Shown here one piece after another: positions 24,220 through 33,758 of a stretch of DNA of 61,593 nt; the first letter of the stretch is position 1; every line of letters begins with the position of its first letter. Under the pieces are notes generated by a model. That model did not search any database and was not told the DNA's origin. It saw only the letters and a program-made list of their open reading frames with translations. A program made the translations under genes and the position numbers. Where the stretch lies: NCBI GenBank assembly GCA_039029195.1, contig JBCCGR010000026.1, forward strand, positions 1 through 61,593, in the 5' to 3' direction. This DNA comes from JBCCGR01 sp039029195 (GTDB lineage: Bacteria; Pseudomonadota; Alphaproteobacteria; Rhizobiales; Rhizobiaceae).

Positions 24220-25509
24220 CTAAACGATCCCGAACTCCGAGAAGGGAATGTAGCGCACGGGTTCGCCGATTTTCAGTGACGTGACCTCCTCGGGGATCTC
24301 GATCAGGCCCGAAGCGGCGCGCAGCGAGCTGATCAGTCCCGACCCGTCTTGCGGGAACTTCACGGCCTTGAAATTGCTACCGTCCTGTTCAAGCCAGCTT
24401 CGCACAAACTCTCGACGGTCGGGCTTTTTTTTCACAATTTCAAACCCGCTCGGCACCGGATACCTTTGAGGTTCCGGAAACACACCGCCACCCAATCGCA
24501 CGAGCGACGGATGGACATACATGAGATAGCAGACCATCACAGCCACCGGATTGCCGGGTAGCCCGAATAGAACGGCGTCGCGCTGCTGCTGGCGGATTTG
24601 CCCGAACATCATCGGGCGACCAGGTTTTACCGCCAATTGCCACAGGTGGCGTTTGCCCAGTCGGTCGAGCGCGGTGAGCATGTGATCCTCGTCTCCCCGC
24701 GATGCGCCGCCTGACGTTAGGATCACATCGCATCGCTCTGCCATTTCCCGAAGTTTGTTCTCTACATCTTCGAGCCGGTCGGGAAGAACACCAAAGTCTT
24801 CAAGCGTAACATCGAGCGCCGTGAGCAGTGAACGCAGGAGAAAGTGATTTGCATCATAGACTTCGCCCGGATGGATTTCCTCTCCGGGGCGTTTTATTTC
24901 GTCGCCGGAAGATACAATGCCCACCTTCAGACGCTGGAACACCGTGATTTCAGCCTGACCAGTAGAGGCGACCGCTGCCACGTCCTGCGGTCTCAGTGTC
25001 TGATGGCGTTTTGCAATTGTGTCGCCCGCCGAGACGTCTTCTCCAGCCAACCGACGATTTGCGCCAGGTTTGAGTCCGACAGGAATCTCCACAAACTGCC
25101 CGTCGGCGCGGTCGATCAAAAAGCAATCTTCCTGCATACCGACCGTGTCAGCACCTTCGGGCATTGCGGCGCCTGTGAAAATGCGTGCAGCCGTTCCAGG
25201 CATCAACGGCTCACCGGGCGCGCGCCCCGCCGTGTGTCGGGACGAAACTGAAAGCACGGTGCTGTTCGCTGACACATCGTCATGTCGGAAGGCGAACCCG
25301 TCGACCGCAGCATTGTCGGTGAGTGGAATAGGTCGGGGCGCAATTACGTCTTGCGCCAATATACGCCTTGAAGCTTCTTTCAGTGGGACGGTTTCGGTTC
25401 CCACTATAGCTGACAGTGATGAGTTGAGGATGGCGAGCGCCTCATCGTGGCGAAGGCGATCTTTGTCGTGCAAAAAGCAATCGTCGATGAGCCGCCGTTC
25501 CTCAGACAT
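24220..25509 (-). CDS. moeA: Molybdopterin molybdotransferase
   Basis: Inserts molybdate into adenylylated molybdopterin. The 429-residue protein has the MoeA N-terminal DNAAVDGFAF, GAAMPEGADTV, the MoCF domain TSGGASRGDEDH, and LFGLPGNPVAVMVCYLMYV near the C-terminus. It overlaps the fused mobA-mobB gene by 8 bp and is the last gene of the molybdenum-cofactor operon. It is convergent with the acylase. Confidence 0.95.
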   Translation of the reverse strand: MSEERRLIDDCFLHDKDRLRHDEALAILNSSLSAIVGTETVPLKEASRRILAQDVIAPRPIPLTDNAAVDGFAFRHDDVSANSTVLSVSSRHTAGRAPGEPLMPGTAARIFTGAAMPEGADTVGMQEDCFLIDRADGQFVEIPVGLKPGANRRLAGEDVSAGDTIAKRHQTLRPQDVAAVASTGQAEITVFQRLKVGIVSSGDEIKRPGEEIHPGEVYDANHFLLRSLLTALDVTLEDFGVLPDRLEDVENKLREMAERCDVILTSGGASRGDEDHMLTALDRLGKRHLWQLAVKPGRPMMFGQIRQQQRDAVLFGLPGNPVAVMVCYLMYVHPSLVRLGGGVFPEPQRYPVPSGFEIVKKKPDRREFVRSWLEQDGSNFKAVKFPQDGSGLISSLRAASGLIEIPEEVTSLKIGEPVRYIPFSEFGIV

Positions 25510-26647
25510 CGCTTTCCCCGCTCAGATGCTGTTCGATGAATCGCGCAATCCCGTCGATGTCATCCAGATCAAAGTGGGGCAGGGCGACATGGGCCGAACT
25601 TGCTTTGGAGGCCGTCGCAACCACAGTGTTGTTGTTGGCGTGGATGGGCGTTGCTTCCCCCGAGATGGTTTCGATCTTGGGAAAATCCTCTGCCTTGAAG
25701 CCCTCGACCAGAACCAGATCACAGGGCGAGAGCTTTTCAACCAAGTTGGCAAAATCAGGCGTTTCTTCATCCCCAGTTTCGCTCATCAGGGCCCATCGCG
25801 TGTCGGCGGCGATCAACACCTGAGCGGCTCCTGCTTCCCGATGCTGCCAGCTATCGGTGCCTTCCCGGTCGATTTCGAATGCGTGGTGGCTGTGTTTGAG
25901 GGTCGAGACCCGTTTGCCCTGGGCGGTGAAATGTTTGACCAAACTTGCCACCAATGTGGTTTTGCCCGTGTTCTTCCAACCGGTAACACCAAAGATTTTG
26001 GGTCTCAGTGACCTGGCATTGCGGGCGGTCTCCAGGTCATCCGGCGTGTTGATGTTGAAGAACGGATCAGCGATGCCCTCAAGATGTGTGGGTATATCGA
26101 AGTCAACGGTGATCAATGCGTGTTGATCCACAAAGGCGAGCACTTTTCGGGTATCGCCTGCAATCAGGAAAGCGCGCAATGCGCCCGCCAGCGCCACCGG
26201 CCAGAGACCAAAGACCGGATGAATGCGGCCGTTGCTTTTCGCCATGACGATGCTGTCGTTGTCTGATGACCTCGCCAGCAATTTTTGAGGAAGGTTGGCG
26301 GGGAAAAACGGTGTGTCCGCAGCCGCGGTGAGGACAAACCGTGCATTTGGCACGTTTGCAATCGCCCACTCCATCCCGGCAAGCACACCGGCCAGCGGTC
26401 CGGCGAAGGCCTCGATTCCATCTGCACTATCAGCGGCCACTGGCCGATTTTGCGCGGCAAAACGGTCGGGATCCCCATTGGCGTTGATGATCACCTGATC
26501 AAGTGACTGTCCGAGCCGCTCAATAGACCTGCTGATCAGCGGCACTCCATTGATCTCAAGCAGGGATTTGTCACCGCCGCCCATGCGCCGCGCCTGACCA
26601 CCTGCAAGCACCACTCCCACAACACCCGAAAGCCTGTGCTCCGTCAT
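25502..26647 (-). CDS. Fused molybdenum cofactor guanylyltransferase MobA and MobB
   Basis: Residues 1-210 are MobA: the nucleotidyl-transfer motif VVLAGGQARRMGGGDK begins near residue 12, followed by AADTPFF and a FNINTPDDL end. MobA adds GMP to molybdopterin to make the bis-MGD cofactor. Residues about 215-381 are MobB, a P-loop GTP-binding partner (GWKNTGKTT at 223-231). The parts are normally separate genes; a single frame joins them here. The gene overlaps fdhD by 4 bp and moeA by 8 bp. The presence of bis-MGD synthesis with FdhD points to formate dehydrogenase maturation. Confidence 0.93.
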   Translation of the reverse strand: MTEHRLSGVVGVVLAGGQARRMGGGDKSLLEINGVPLISRSIERLGQSLDQVIINANGDPDRFAAQNRPVAADSADGIEAFAGPLAGVLAGMEWAIANVPNARFVLTAAADTPFFPANLPQKLLARSSDNDSIVMAKSNGRIHPVFGLWPVALAGALRAFLIAGDTRKVLAFVDQHALITVDFDIPTHLEGIADPFFNINTPDDLETARNARSLRPKIFGVTGWKNTGKTTLVASLVKHFTAQGKRVSTLKHSHHAFEIDREGTDSWQHREAGAAQVLIAADTRWALMSETGDEETPDFANLVEKLSPCDLVLVEGFKAEDFPKIETISGEATPIHANNNTVVATASKASSAHVALPHFDLDDIDGIARFIEQHLSGESDV

Positions 26648-27516
26648 ACGGAAGCTGCCTTGCGATTGTGGCGTTTGGGTTCCTCGGTCACCTGCTCAGG
26701 ATCAATATCGAATTCAATGCGTTCGGCACCGGCAAGCGCCATGAACCGTTTTCCGCGCGCCCGACCAATCAGGGTCAGCCCGGCTTGACGCGCGAGCTCC
26801 ACACCCCAGGAGGTAAAGCCAGAGCGAGAGACCAGAATGGGAATGCCCATCATCACTGTTTTGATTACCATTTCGGAGGTCAAGCGGCCCGTTGTGTAGA
26901 AGATTTTGTCGTCGGCCGGACAGGCGTTCTGGGCCATCCAGCCCGCAATTTTATCGACCGCATTGTGGCGACCTACATCTTCCATATAGACAAGCGGCCG
27001 ATCTTCCTGACACAGCACACAGCCATGAATGGCGCCGGCTTCAAGATAGAGACTTGGGGTCTGGTTGATCTTGCGAGTGAGTTGATAGAGCCAGGAGGTC
27101 TTCAGCTTCGCATTTGAGTTGAGCTCCACCGTCTCAAAGGCATCAATCACATCACCAAAGATGGTTCCTTGCGCGCAGCCAGAGGTGCGCACCTTCTTTT
27201 TCATCTTCTCTTCAAAATTGGTTTCGGTTTCGGTGCGGACAACCACGACACCGAGATCATCATCGTACTCGATCGCCGATATTGGTGTGTCGGGTGAGAG
27301 CATGTTCTGATTGATCAGATAGCCCAGCGCCAGAAATTCAGGATGATCGCCAATGGTCATCATGGTGACGATTTCCTGGCTGTTCAAAAACAGGGTCAGC
27401 GCCTTTTCGCTGACGACCTTGGCGGTAACGGTCTGGCCTGTGTGATCAATGCCGGACACTGGTTGGGCCAGCACCGGATTGTTGATTTCAGGTTTGACGA
27501 TGAAGTCTTCACTCAT
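26644..27516 (-). CDS. fdhD: Formate dehydrogenase accessory sulfurtransferase
   Basis: FdhD passes sulfur from a cysteine desulfurase to the Mo-bisMGD cofactor before insertion in formate dehydrogenase. Visible marks are GYLINQ, the flexible loop VRTSGCAQGT with a single Cys114, the EDVGRHNAVDKI helix, and FYTTGRLTSEMV. The loop cysteine corresponds to the functional Cys of FdhD; the second loop Cys of E. coli is absent. I use the ATG at 27516 (290 residues) because a longer frame overlaps the upstream MFS gene. No formate dehydrogenase structural gene is in the window. Confidence 0.93.
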   Translation of the reverse strand: MSEDFIVKPEINNPVLAQPVSGIDHTGQTVTAKVVSEKALTLFLNSQEIVTMMTIGDHPEFLALGYLINQNMLSPDTPISAIEYDDDLGVVVVRTETETNFEEKMKKKVRTSGCAQGTIFGDVIDAFETVELNSNAKLKTSWLYQLTRKINQTPSLYLEAGAIHGCVLCQEDRPLVYMEDVGRHNAVDKIAGWMAQNACPADDKIFYTTGRLTSEMVIKTVMMGIPILVSRSGFTSWGVELARQAGLTLIGRARGKRFMALAGAERIEFDIDPEQVTEEPKRHNRKAASV

Positions 27517-27580
27517 GTCGAGATCAGTAGCGAAGCCGTGTTTGTTCGGCAAGAAGAACGCGCGTGTTGAACCTATGGGC

Positions 27581-28792
27581 CTACCGGTGCTCGGAGGCAG
27601 TGTCAGCGGAAATGGTCCGGCTGAGTTGCAGAACGATGATTGCAAATAACACACTGATTGCCGCAGTCAGGCCCATTATTCCGAGCAACGGATAGATACC
27701 TGTCTCAACGCTCAGATAGTTGCTAGCCACCCAGGAAAGGATGGCACCGCCGGTCACCTGGCAGAACCCCATGAGGCCTGAAGCCGATCCCGCAACGTCC
27801 GGGCGAACACTGATGGCACCGGCCATCGCATTCGGCAGCGTCAGGCCGTTTCCAATGCCAATCAGGAACATCGGCATGAAAAACGAAAAGGGATGAAACA
27901 CGCCCAGCGTAAACAGCAACAGCGAAATCACCGCGCCGATCAGCCCGGCGATTGATCCCGTCAACATCAAATTTTCAACGCCAAAGCGTACAGAATAGCG
28001 GCCAGACAGGAAGTTGCCGACCATGTAGCCGAAGCCAATAAGTGTGAAATAGTAGCCGATTTCCGTAGGACGAAGTCCGAACAGTTTTTCGCCAACAAAT
28101 GGTGCACCGCCCAGAAATGCAAAGAACATTCCGGACCCAAAGGATGCCACAGCGATGTAGCACCACAGCGTCTTTTCGTGGATCAGCTCGCCATAATGTT
28201 TGAACTGACGTTTCAGGCTGTCCGAGGGATTGTGATTGGTTTCGCCAAGGTCAAACCAGACCAGCGCAAACATGCAGGCTGAAACGACCAATAGCGCCAC
28301 GAATGAGGATTGCCAGCCAAATGTGACTTGCAAATAGCCGCCCAGCACCGGTCCGAACATGGGGACAATAGTCATCGCCATTGTGACGTACCCGATGATG
28401 CTGGCGCTGCGCTCCCGGTCGTGGGTGTCGCGAATGATGGCACGACTCAGCACAAATCCACCCGCCGCAAATGCCTGTGTAACCCTTCCCACAAGCAGGA
28501 CTTCAATCGTGGTCGCGAACACGCAAATTAGGGAGCCGACTATAAAGGCCGCGTAGCACCACAGCACCGTGACGCGCCGCCCGTACCGGTCCGAAAACGG
28601 ACCGACAATCAGCTGTACAACCGCGGTCGCTGCCAGAAAGAGCGACAGGATAAGCTGTGCAACCGAATAAGGGGTGTCTAGGCCTTCTGCGATACTTGGC
28701 AGCGACGGCAGAAATATATTCATGCATAGCGCCGCTGTCCCGGCCATCAAGACCAAAGTGATGTAGTGCGGCGGTGTTCGAGCAGCGCGCAA
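27581..28792 (-). CDS. Bcr/CflA-family MFS drug efflux transporter
   Basis: A 403-residue protein with 12 predicted membrane helices. It shows the MFS motif A (GPFSDRYGRRVTVLW) and the Bcr/CflA start (NIFLPSLPSIAEGL). Drug:proton antiport is the usual role. The TTG start at 28792 directly follows an in-frame stop and keeps helix 1 intact; the next ATG would cut into it. It is 64 bp upstream of fdhD on the same strand, so it may head the molybdenum-cofactor operon by chance. Confidence 0.9.
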   Translation of the reverse strand: MRAARTPPHYITLVLMAGTAALCMNIFLPSLPSIAEGLDTPYSVAQLILSLFLAATAVVQLIVGPFSDRYGRRVTVLWCYAAFIVGSLICVFATTIEVLLVGRVTQAFAAGGFVLSRAIIRDTHDRERSASIIGYVTMAMTIVPMFGPVLGGYLQVTFGWQSSFVALLVVSACMFALVWFDLGETNHNPSDSLKRQFKHYGELIHEKTLWCYIAVASFGSGMFFAFLGGAPFVGEKLFGLRPTEIGYYFTLIGFGYMVGNFLSGRYSVRFGVENLMLTGSIAGLIGAVISLLLFTLGVFHPFSFFMPMFLIGIGNGLTLPNAMAGAISVRPDVAGSASGLMGFCQVTGGAILSWVASNYLSVETGIYPLLGIMGLTAAISVLFAIIVLQLSRTISADTASEHR

Positions 28793-28912
28793 TGGTCAGG
28801 CTTTCTGTGTGAACCGGGATCGCGGGAGGACGCGCAGCAGGGCGGGAGGAAGCCGGGCAGCGCCGTGAAATTGGACCGGTTAATTCGAGATGACTAAGGA
28901 GTATACCCGGGC

Positions 28913-28947
28913 GCAGAAAAAGAAAAGCCCCGCCGAAGCGGGGCTTT
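28913..28947 (-). terminator. Rho-independent terminator of the L,D-transpeptidase gene
   Basis: Read on the minus strand, GCCCCGC-TTCG-GCGGGGC is followed by TTTTCTTTTTC. It lies about 35 bp after the stop at 28982. The flanking A/T bases also make it weakly usable in the opposite direction. Confidence 0.88.
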
Positions 28948-28981
28948 GGAACACATCGTCAACTGACGTGATCAGTAATCC

Positions 28982-29602
28982 CTATCGCACAATCACCTTC
29001 GTCCCCACACCGACGCGGTCATAGAGATCTTTCACATCATCATTGGCCATACGAATGCAGCCGGAAGACATGGCATGGCCGATGGTCCACGGCTGATTTG
29101 TGCCGTGGATGCGGTAGATAGATGAGCCGAGATAAAGTGCGCGAGCACCAAGCGGATTATTGGGTCCACCAGGCATATAGCGCGGCAGCTTGCGACCCTT
29201 GCGTGCTTCGCGGCGGATCATCACCGCCGGAGGTGTCCAGCCTGGCCATTCCGCCTTGCGGGAAATGCGTTGCGTGCCTCTCCAGGTGAAACCCTGACGG
29301 CCCACACCTACACCATATTTGATCGCTCTGCCGTTTCCGAGCGTGTAGTAGAGACGGCGCTCAGCAGTGTCGATGATGATGGTGCCCTTGGAATAGCGAC
29401 CTTCAATCCGCACCTTTTTCTTGCGGATGGGTGATTTATCGGAGCGATAGCGTCCGGCGCGACCGCGCCACACTTTCCACTCATTTTCTTCATTGTCGAA
29501 GTAGCGTTCGCCATACTGGCGCTGATTGGCTTCGCCTTGTACCGGCGCAACGGCGACGCCCAATCCCAACAAGAGTGTGAGAGCTGCCCACTTCAATTTC
29601 AT
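28982..29602 (-). CDS. L,D-transpeptidase (YkuD domain)
   Basis: A 206-residue exported protein. A signal peptide (residues 1-23) is followed by an Arg/Lys-rich stretch and a YkuD catalytic domain with IHGTNQPWTIGHAMSSGCIRM around His166 and Cys182. It forms 3-3 cross-links in peptidoglycan or attaches proteins to it, as in rhizobial envelopes. The ATG at 29602 is preceded by GGGAGAA; an upstream frame extension adds only a nonstandard N-terminus. It ends in a strong terminator. Confidence 0.93.
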   Translation of the reverse strand: MKLKWAALTLLLGLGVAVAPVQGEANQRQYGERYFDNEENEWKVWRGRAGRYRSDKSPIRKKKVRIEGRYSKGTIIIDTAERRLYYTLGNGRAIKYGVGVGRQGFTWRGTQRISRKAEWPGWTPPAVMIRREARKGRKLPRYMPGGPNNPLGARALYLGSSIYRIHGTNQPWTIGHAMSSGCIRMANDDVKDLYDRVGVGTKVIVR

Positions 29603-29797
29603 CTCAAAATTCTCCCATATCACTGCGATGGCAGCCAGAATTGGCAGCAAAACAACGCAACTGACAGATAACCCCAAAACCTAATGCCCGATCCTTCACA
29701 GGATTCGGTTACCATCAAGTGTGCATACGCTCACAGCGATGTGATCCACGCGGCAATTTTTGCAATTGTGTTCAGAGTGCAACAGGTGAGGGCAGTC

Positions 29798-31414
29798 TCA
29801 CCCGAGATTGAGCTCTTTGAAGAAGTCGTTGCCCTTGTCGTCAATCACGATAAAGGCCGGGAAATCGACCACTTCGATGCGCCACACGGCTTCCATCCCG
29901 AGCTCGGGATATTCAACCACTTCCACCTTTTTGATGCAGTCCTGCGCAAGACGGGCGGCCGGACCACCAATGGAACCAAGAAAAAAGCCGCCATGCGCCT
30001 TGCATGCGTCACGCACCTGGCGTGAGCGATTGCCCTTTGCCAGCATCACCATCGAACCGCCGAACGATTGGAACTGATCGACAAAACTGTCCATGCGACC
30101 GGCCGTGGTGGGTCCGAACGAGCCTGAAGCAAAGCCTTCGGGGGTTTTGGCCGGTCCGGCATAGTAGATCGGATGGTTTTTGAAATAGTCCGGCATGGGT
30201 TCGCCCGCTTCCAGCCGGGCGCGGATTTTCGCATGCGCAGCATCGCGCGCTACAATGATCGGACCGGTGAGCGACAGCCTTGTTTTCACCGGATGTTTGC
30301 TCAGTGCTTTCAGAATTTCGCTCATCGGCCGATTGAGATCGACGTTGACCACTGCTTCCGACAGAGCGCTCTCATCAAGGTCAGGCATATATTTGGATGG
30401 ATCACGTTCCAGCGCTTCCAGAAAGATTCCATCCTTGGTGATCTTACCTTTTGCCTGTCTATCGGCGGAGCAGGAGACACCTGTGCCAATTGGCAGGCTG
30501 GCCCCGTGCCGTGGAAGGCGGATCACCCGCACATCATGGCAGAAATACTTGCCACCAAACTGGGCGCCAACCCCGGTGCGCTGGGTCAGCTTGTGAATCT
30601 CGGCTTCCAGCTCCAGATCGCGGAAGGCGTGGCCCGATTCGGATCCGGTTGTTGGAAGTCCGTCCAAATAGCGGGTGGATGCCAGCTTAACCGTTTTGAG
30701 GTTTTGCTCAGCCGATGTGCCACCAATCACAATCGCCAGATGATAAGGGGGGCAGGCGGCTGTTCCCAGCGTTAGTATTTTTTCGTGCAAAAACTCGACC
30801 ATGCGATCATGGGTGAGCAGCGAAGGGGTGCCCTGATACAAAAAGGTCTTGTTGGCTGACCCGCCACCTTTCGCGACGAATAAAAATTTGTAGGCGTCTT
30901 CGCCTTCCGAATAAATGTCGATTTGTGCTGGCAGGTTCGATGCGGTGTTTTTCTCTTCAAACATGGAAAGAGGTGCAACCTGCGAATATCGCAAGTTCTT
31001 CTTGTAATATGCGTCGAAAACACCGCGACCGAGTGCTTCTTCATCGCCGCCCTCGGTCCAGACCAGCCGACCTTTCTTACCCATGATGATGGCAGTGCCT
31101 GTGTCCTGACACATGGGCAAAACGCCGCCAGCGGCAATGTTGGCATTTTTCAAAAGATCGAAAGCCACAAACCGATCGTTTTCAGTGGCCTCAGGATCAT
31201 CGAGAATGGATGCAAGCTGCTCAAGGTGACCCGGGCGCAACAAATGATTGATGTCGCTGAACGCTTCTTCGGACAAAAGCCGCAAGCCTTCAGCGTCTAC
31301 GGTCAGCATCTCGTTGCCATTGAAGTCAACGGTTCCGACATGGTCGCTGGTCAGAAGGCGATAGGGAGTTTCCTCTGCTGACAAAGGAAACATTTCGGTA
31401 TGGGCATAGTCCAT
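29798..31414 (-). CDS. fumA: Class I fumarate hydratase (iron-sulfur)
   Basis: An oxygen-sensitive [4Fe-4S] fumarase that interconverts fumarate and malate in the TCA cycle. The 538-residue chain carries both the alpha part (MCQDTGTAIIMGKKG, GTAACPPYHLAIVIGG, the class I cluster cysteines) and the beta part (GPIIVARDAAHAKI, GPTTAGRMDS, AHGGFFLGSIGGPAA). It is therefore the fused single-chain form. The ATG at 31414 is used. It is on the same strand as the flanking L,D-transpeptidases but well separated from both. Confidence 0.96.
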   Translation of the reverse strand: MDYAHTEMFPLSAEETPYRLLTSDHVGTVDFNGNEMLTVDAEGLRLLSEEAFSDINHLLRPGHLEQLASILDDPEATENDRFVAFDLLKNANIAAGGVLPMCQDTGTAIIMGKKGRLVWTEGGDEEALGRGVFDAYYKKNLRYSQVAPLSMFEEKNTASNLPAQIDIYSEGEDAYKFLFVAKGGGSANKTFLYQGTPSLLTHDRMVEFLHEKILTLGTAACPPYHLAIVIGGTSAEQNLKTVKLASTRYLDGLPTTGSESGHAFRDLELEAEIHKLTQRTGVGAQFGGKYFCHDVRVIRLPRHGASLPIGTGVSCSADRQAKGKITKDGIFLEALERDPSKYMPDLDESALSEAVVNVDLNRPMSEILKALSKHPVKTRLSLTGPIIVARDAAHAKIRARLEAGEPMPDYFKNHPIYYAGPAKTPEGFASGSFGPTTAGRMDSFVDQFQSFGGSMVMLAKGNRSRQVRDACKAHGGFFLGSIGGPAARLAQDCIKKVEVVEYPELGMEAVWRIEVVDFPAFIVIDDKGNDFFKELNLG

Positions 31415-31526
31415 AGTGGATATCCGGTGCGGTCTGGAAACTAGCTGCCAGATTAAACCGGTTGCTCATCCACCGACAAGCGAATGGCGCAATTCACACC
31501 ATTGGCCATTGGTCGCAGAACAATTG

Positions 31527-31559
31527 GAAAGAGAACCGCGGCCTCAGCTTTGGGCCGCG
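31527..31559 (-). terminator. Terminator-like hairpin over the stop of the large L,D-transpeptidase
   Basis: CGCGGCC (31537-31543) pairs with GGCCGCG (31553-31559), enclosing the TGA stop. On the minus strand it is followed by the pyrimidine-rich tract GGTTCTCTTTCC. Confidence 0.45.
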
Positions 31560-33397
31560 CGTGCCTTGGCGGTCTTATCCATGGCCTTCTTCAGATGCTT
31601 GTCACGGCCGTAAACATCGTTGAAGTACTGAACCTTGCCATCCTTGTCGGGCCAGGCCGTGAAGTAGGCAATGTAGACCGGCATTTTGGTCTTTAGTTTC
31701 TGCTTGTTATGACCCTTGGCAAGACGCGAACGAATGTAGCTCAAATCGGTCCCCAGAACCGCAGCGGCCATCTCCCGTGGCTTATGCAAGCGCACGCAGC
31801 CATGGCTGTAGGCACGACGATCCCGGCTAAACAGGCTGCGCGCAGGTGTGTCGTGCATGTAGATATTGTGCCGGTTGGGGAAGAGGATTTTCAATTCACC
31901 AAGCGCGTTGGACTTCCCCGGATATTGCCGGACATTGTAGCCAAAGTTCGAGCCAACCGAGTACCAGTCAACGCTGGATGAAGAGATCTGCTTGCCACGC
32001 ACAGTGGTCAGCTCATAGCCCTTGCGATCAAAGTAGCTCGGGTCTTTTCGCAGCTTTGGCAACATTTCGTTGACGAGAATGGAACGCGGCACACCCCAGT
32101 AAGGATTGTAGACAACGGTCTCGATCTCATCATGAAAGAAGTTGGTCTGGTTTGATCGTTTGCCGATCACCACGCGCATGGAGAGCTTCTCGGTCCCACC
32201 GGAATAGTAACTGGCGCGATAGGCTGGCTGGTTGATCATCACATATCGATTGCCAAAATCAGACGGATGCCAGCGCAACCGTTCCATGGCGCTCAGCACA
32301 CTTTGGAGCCGGTCCTTTGGCTCCTTGTCGGAGAGTTTCGCAATCGTCATGCGCCCGATGATGCCATCCGGCTTAAGCTTGTTTTCCTTCTGGAAGGCTT
32401 TGACGGCGGTAACCAGTTCCGGCGTGTACTTCTTGTTGCCTGCGTTCACGGAGAGAAGCGGCCCGAATTCCCGCATGAACGCGTCCGACCCGAATTTGCG
32501 CATGCCGCGGTTGATGATCGGCATGGAATCATGTGTGCGGCCGGGTTTGACGAAGGTTTTTTCCGGAACAATCACCAGATCGCTTCGTTTTTTGGCATTG
32601 CGCACCACCGCGAGTTCGCGGCGCATGGTTTTGAATGTCTCGTTCTGAGGGTGCAGGGACAGAAGATACCCTGCAGGATCATCCGAGGATGAAAGCGACA
32701 TCAGTATCTTGTCCGCTTTCGAACCCTTGCCCTTGAAGTCGTGATAGGCGCTCAACCGGTTTGGATTGATGCGGCCTTCGCGGGCATCAAGCGCGTAACG
32801 CAAGGTTCTCAAAGACATTGTGAGTTCAAAGCGCACCAAAGCCCGCATTTCATCAGCGGACGTGAGGCCTGCTGACTCAGGCGCTGAGACCGCATATTCA
32901 GCCGATACCAGCCCGTAGCTTTCAGCATCGCCAAGCACTTCCATAACGGCCTGGGTTTCCGGCTTGACCCGATAGTTCTTGATCCAGATGAATGTTGGGT
33001 CCTTGCGGTAGTGGTCAAGCACTGCCTTCGAGAGGTTCTTTTCTGCTGCTGGCGAAAAGTCGCTCAAATGTCCAAGCGCTGAGAGGAACCTTGAACGCTC
33101 AAATCGGCGTGCGCCTTCCGCAGGTGCGAGTTCAACCTTGTTGAAATCTGTGCGGGCCAGTCGATCGAGCTTTGAAGCCTGTAGGGCCACCGGCTTGTAG
33201 GTGTAGTAGGTGGGCGCACGGATTTTCTTCACCTTAACCGGCGCGGGCCTGCGTTGTTTTATGACGACCTTCTTGCGCCGTGATTCTGGATTGAACAGCC
33301 GCTCCAGGAAATTAGCCTCTGAATCGCTCGGGCTTCCGATGACAAAAAGCGCTGACAGCGCGGAAAACAAAGCGGCCTTTGGCAGATTGACTGGCAT
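31544..33397 (-). CDS. L,D-transpeptidase with peptidoglycan-binding domain (YcbB/LdtD-like)
   Basis: A 617-residue exported enzyme. It has a signal segment (1-27), a basic linker, a large scaffold domain (about 95-290), a PG_binding_1 repeat (LVTAVKAFQKENKLKPDGIIG, about 330-370) and a YkuD domain. The YkuD active site shows YMHDTPARSLF and AYSHGCVRL. The order matches the YcbB class that makes 3-3 cross-links. AGGACG precedes the ATG. The preceding intergenic region is long, so it is probably transcribed on its own. Confidence 0.92.
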   Translation of the reverse strand: MPVNLPKAALFSALSALFVIGSPSDSEANFLERLFNPESRRKKVVIKQRRPAPVKVKKIRAPTYYTYKPVALQASKLDRLARTDFNKVELAPAEGARRFERSRFLSALGHLSDFSPAAEKNLSKAVLDHYRKDPTFIWIKNYRVKPETQAVMEVLGDAESYGLVSAEYAVSAPESAGLTSADEMRALVRFELTMSLRTLRYALDAREGRINPNRLSAYHDFKGKGSKADKILMSLSSSDDPAGYLLSLHPQNETFKTMRRELAVVRNAKKRSDLVIVPEKTFVKPGRTHDSMPIINRGMRKFGSDAFMREFGPLLSVNAGNKKYTPELVTAVKAFQKENKLKPDGIIGRMTIAKLSDKEPKDRLQSVLSAMERLRWHPSDFGNRYVMINQPAYRASYYSGGTEKLSMRVVIGKRSNQTNFFHDEIETVVYNPYWGVPRSILVNEMLPKLRKDPSYFDRKGYELTTVRGKQISSSSVDWYSVGSNFGYNVRQYPGKSNALGELKILFPNRHNIYMHDTPARSLFSRDRRAYSHGCVRLHKPREMAAAVLGTDLSYIRSRLAKGHNKQKLKTKMPVYIAYFTAWPDKDGKVQYFNDVYGRDKHLKKAMDKTAKARAAQS

Positions 33398-33758
33398 GGT
33401 GAAGCGTCCTGGAATCTGTGCGGTCAGTTCTTGTTGGGAACCAGCTTATAGCAAGCAATCTTTAACGTAAAAGAATGGTTCATTTCACGAAAATGACATC
33501 ACAAGTCCCAAGAAACCGGCGAAATCCGGACGAAATCAACGTCGTGACCGCTGAATCCTGTTCGTACACTGACGTGTAGATATCCACAACCCAATGAAAA
33601 AGAACGATAAATTCTGAACGAATGTGCTTTTCTGCACTGTGCTGACACGATCGCTGTGGTTTGATCAGATTGCGTTTGGGCGAGTCGTGTGCACCACTGA
33701 CTCTGGCATCTGGATCGCGCACCACTGCTTTTACAAAACGCTGTTGCAGGAGAAACAC
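33398..33758. other. Divergent intergenic region with imperfect direct repeats
   Basis: Lies between the large L,D-transpeptidase and the DyP operon. Near the DyP side, GTGCACCACTG (33689-33699) recurs as GCGCACCACTG (33717-33727), 28 bp apart; this could be a regulator site. I see no coding gene or RNA gene. The left half is AT-rich and likely holds the leftward promoter. Confidence 0.4.
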
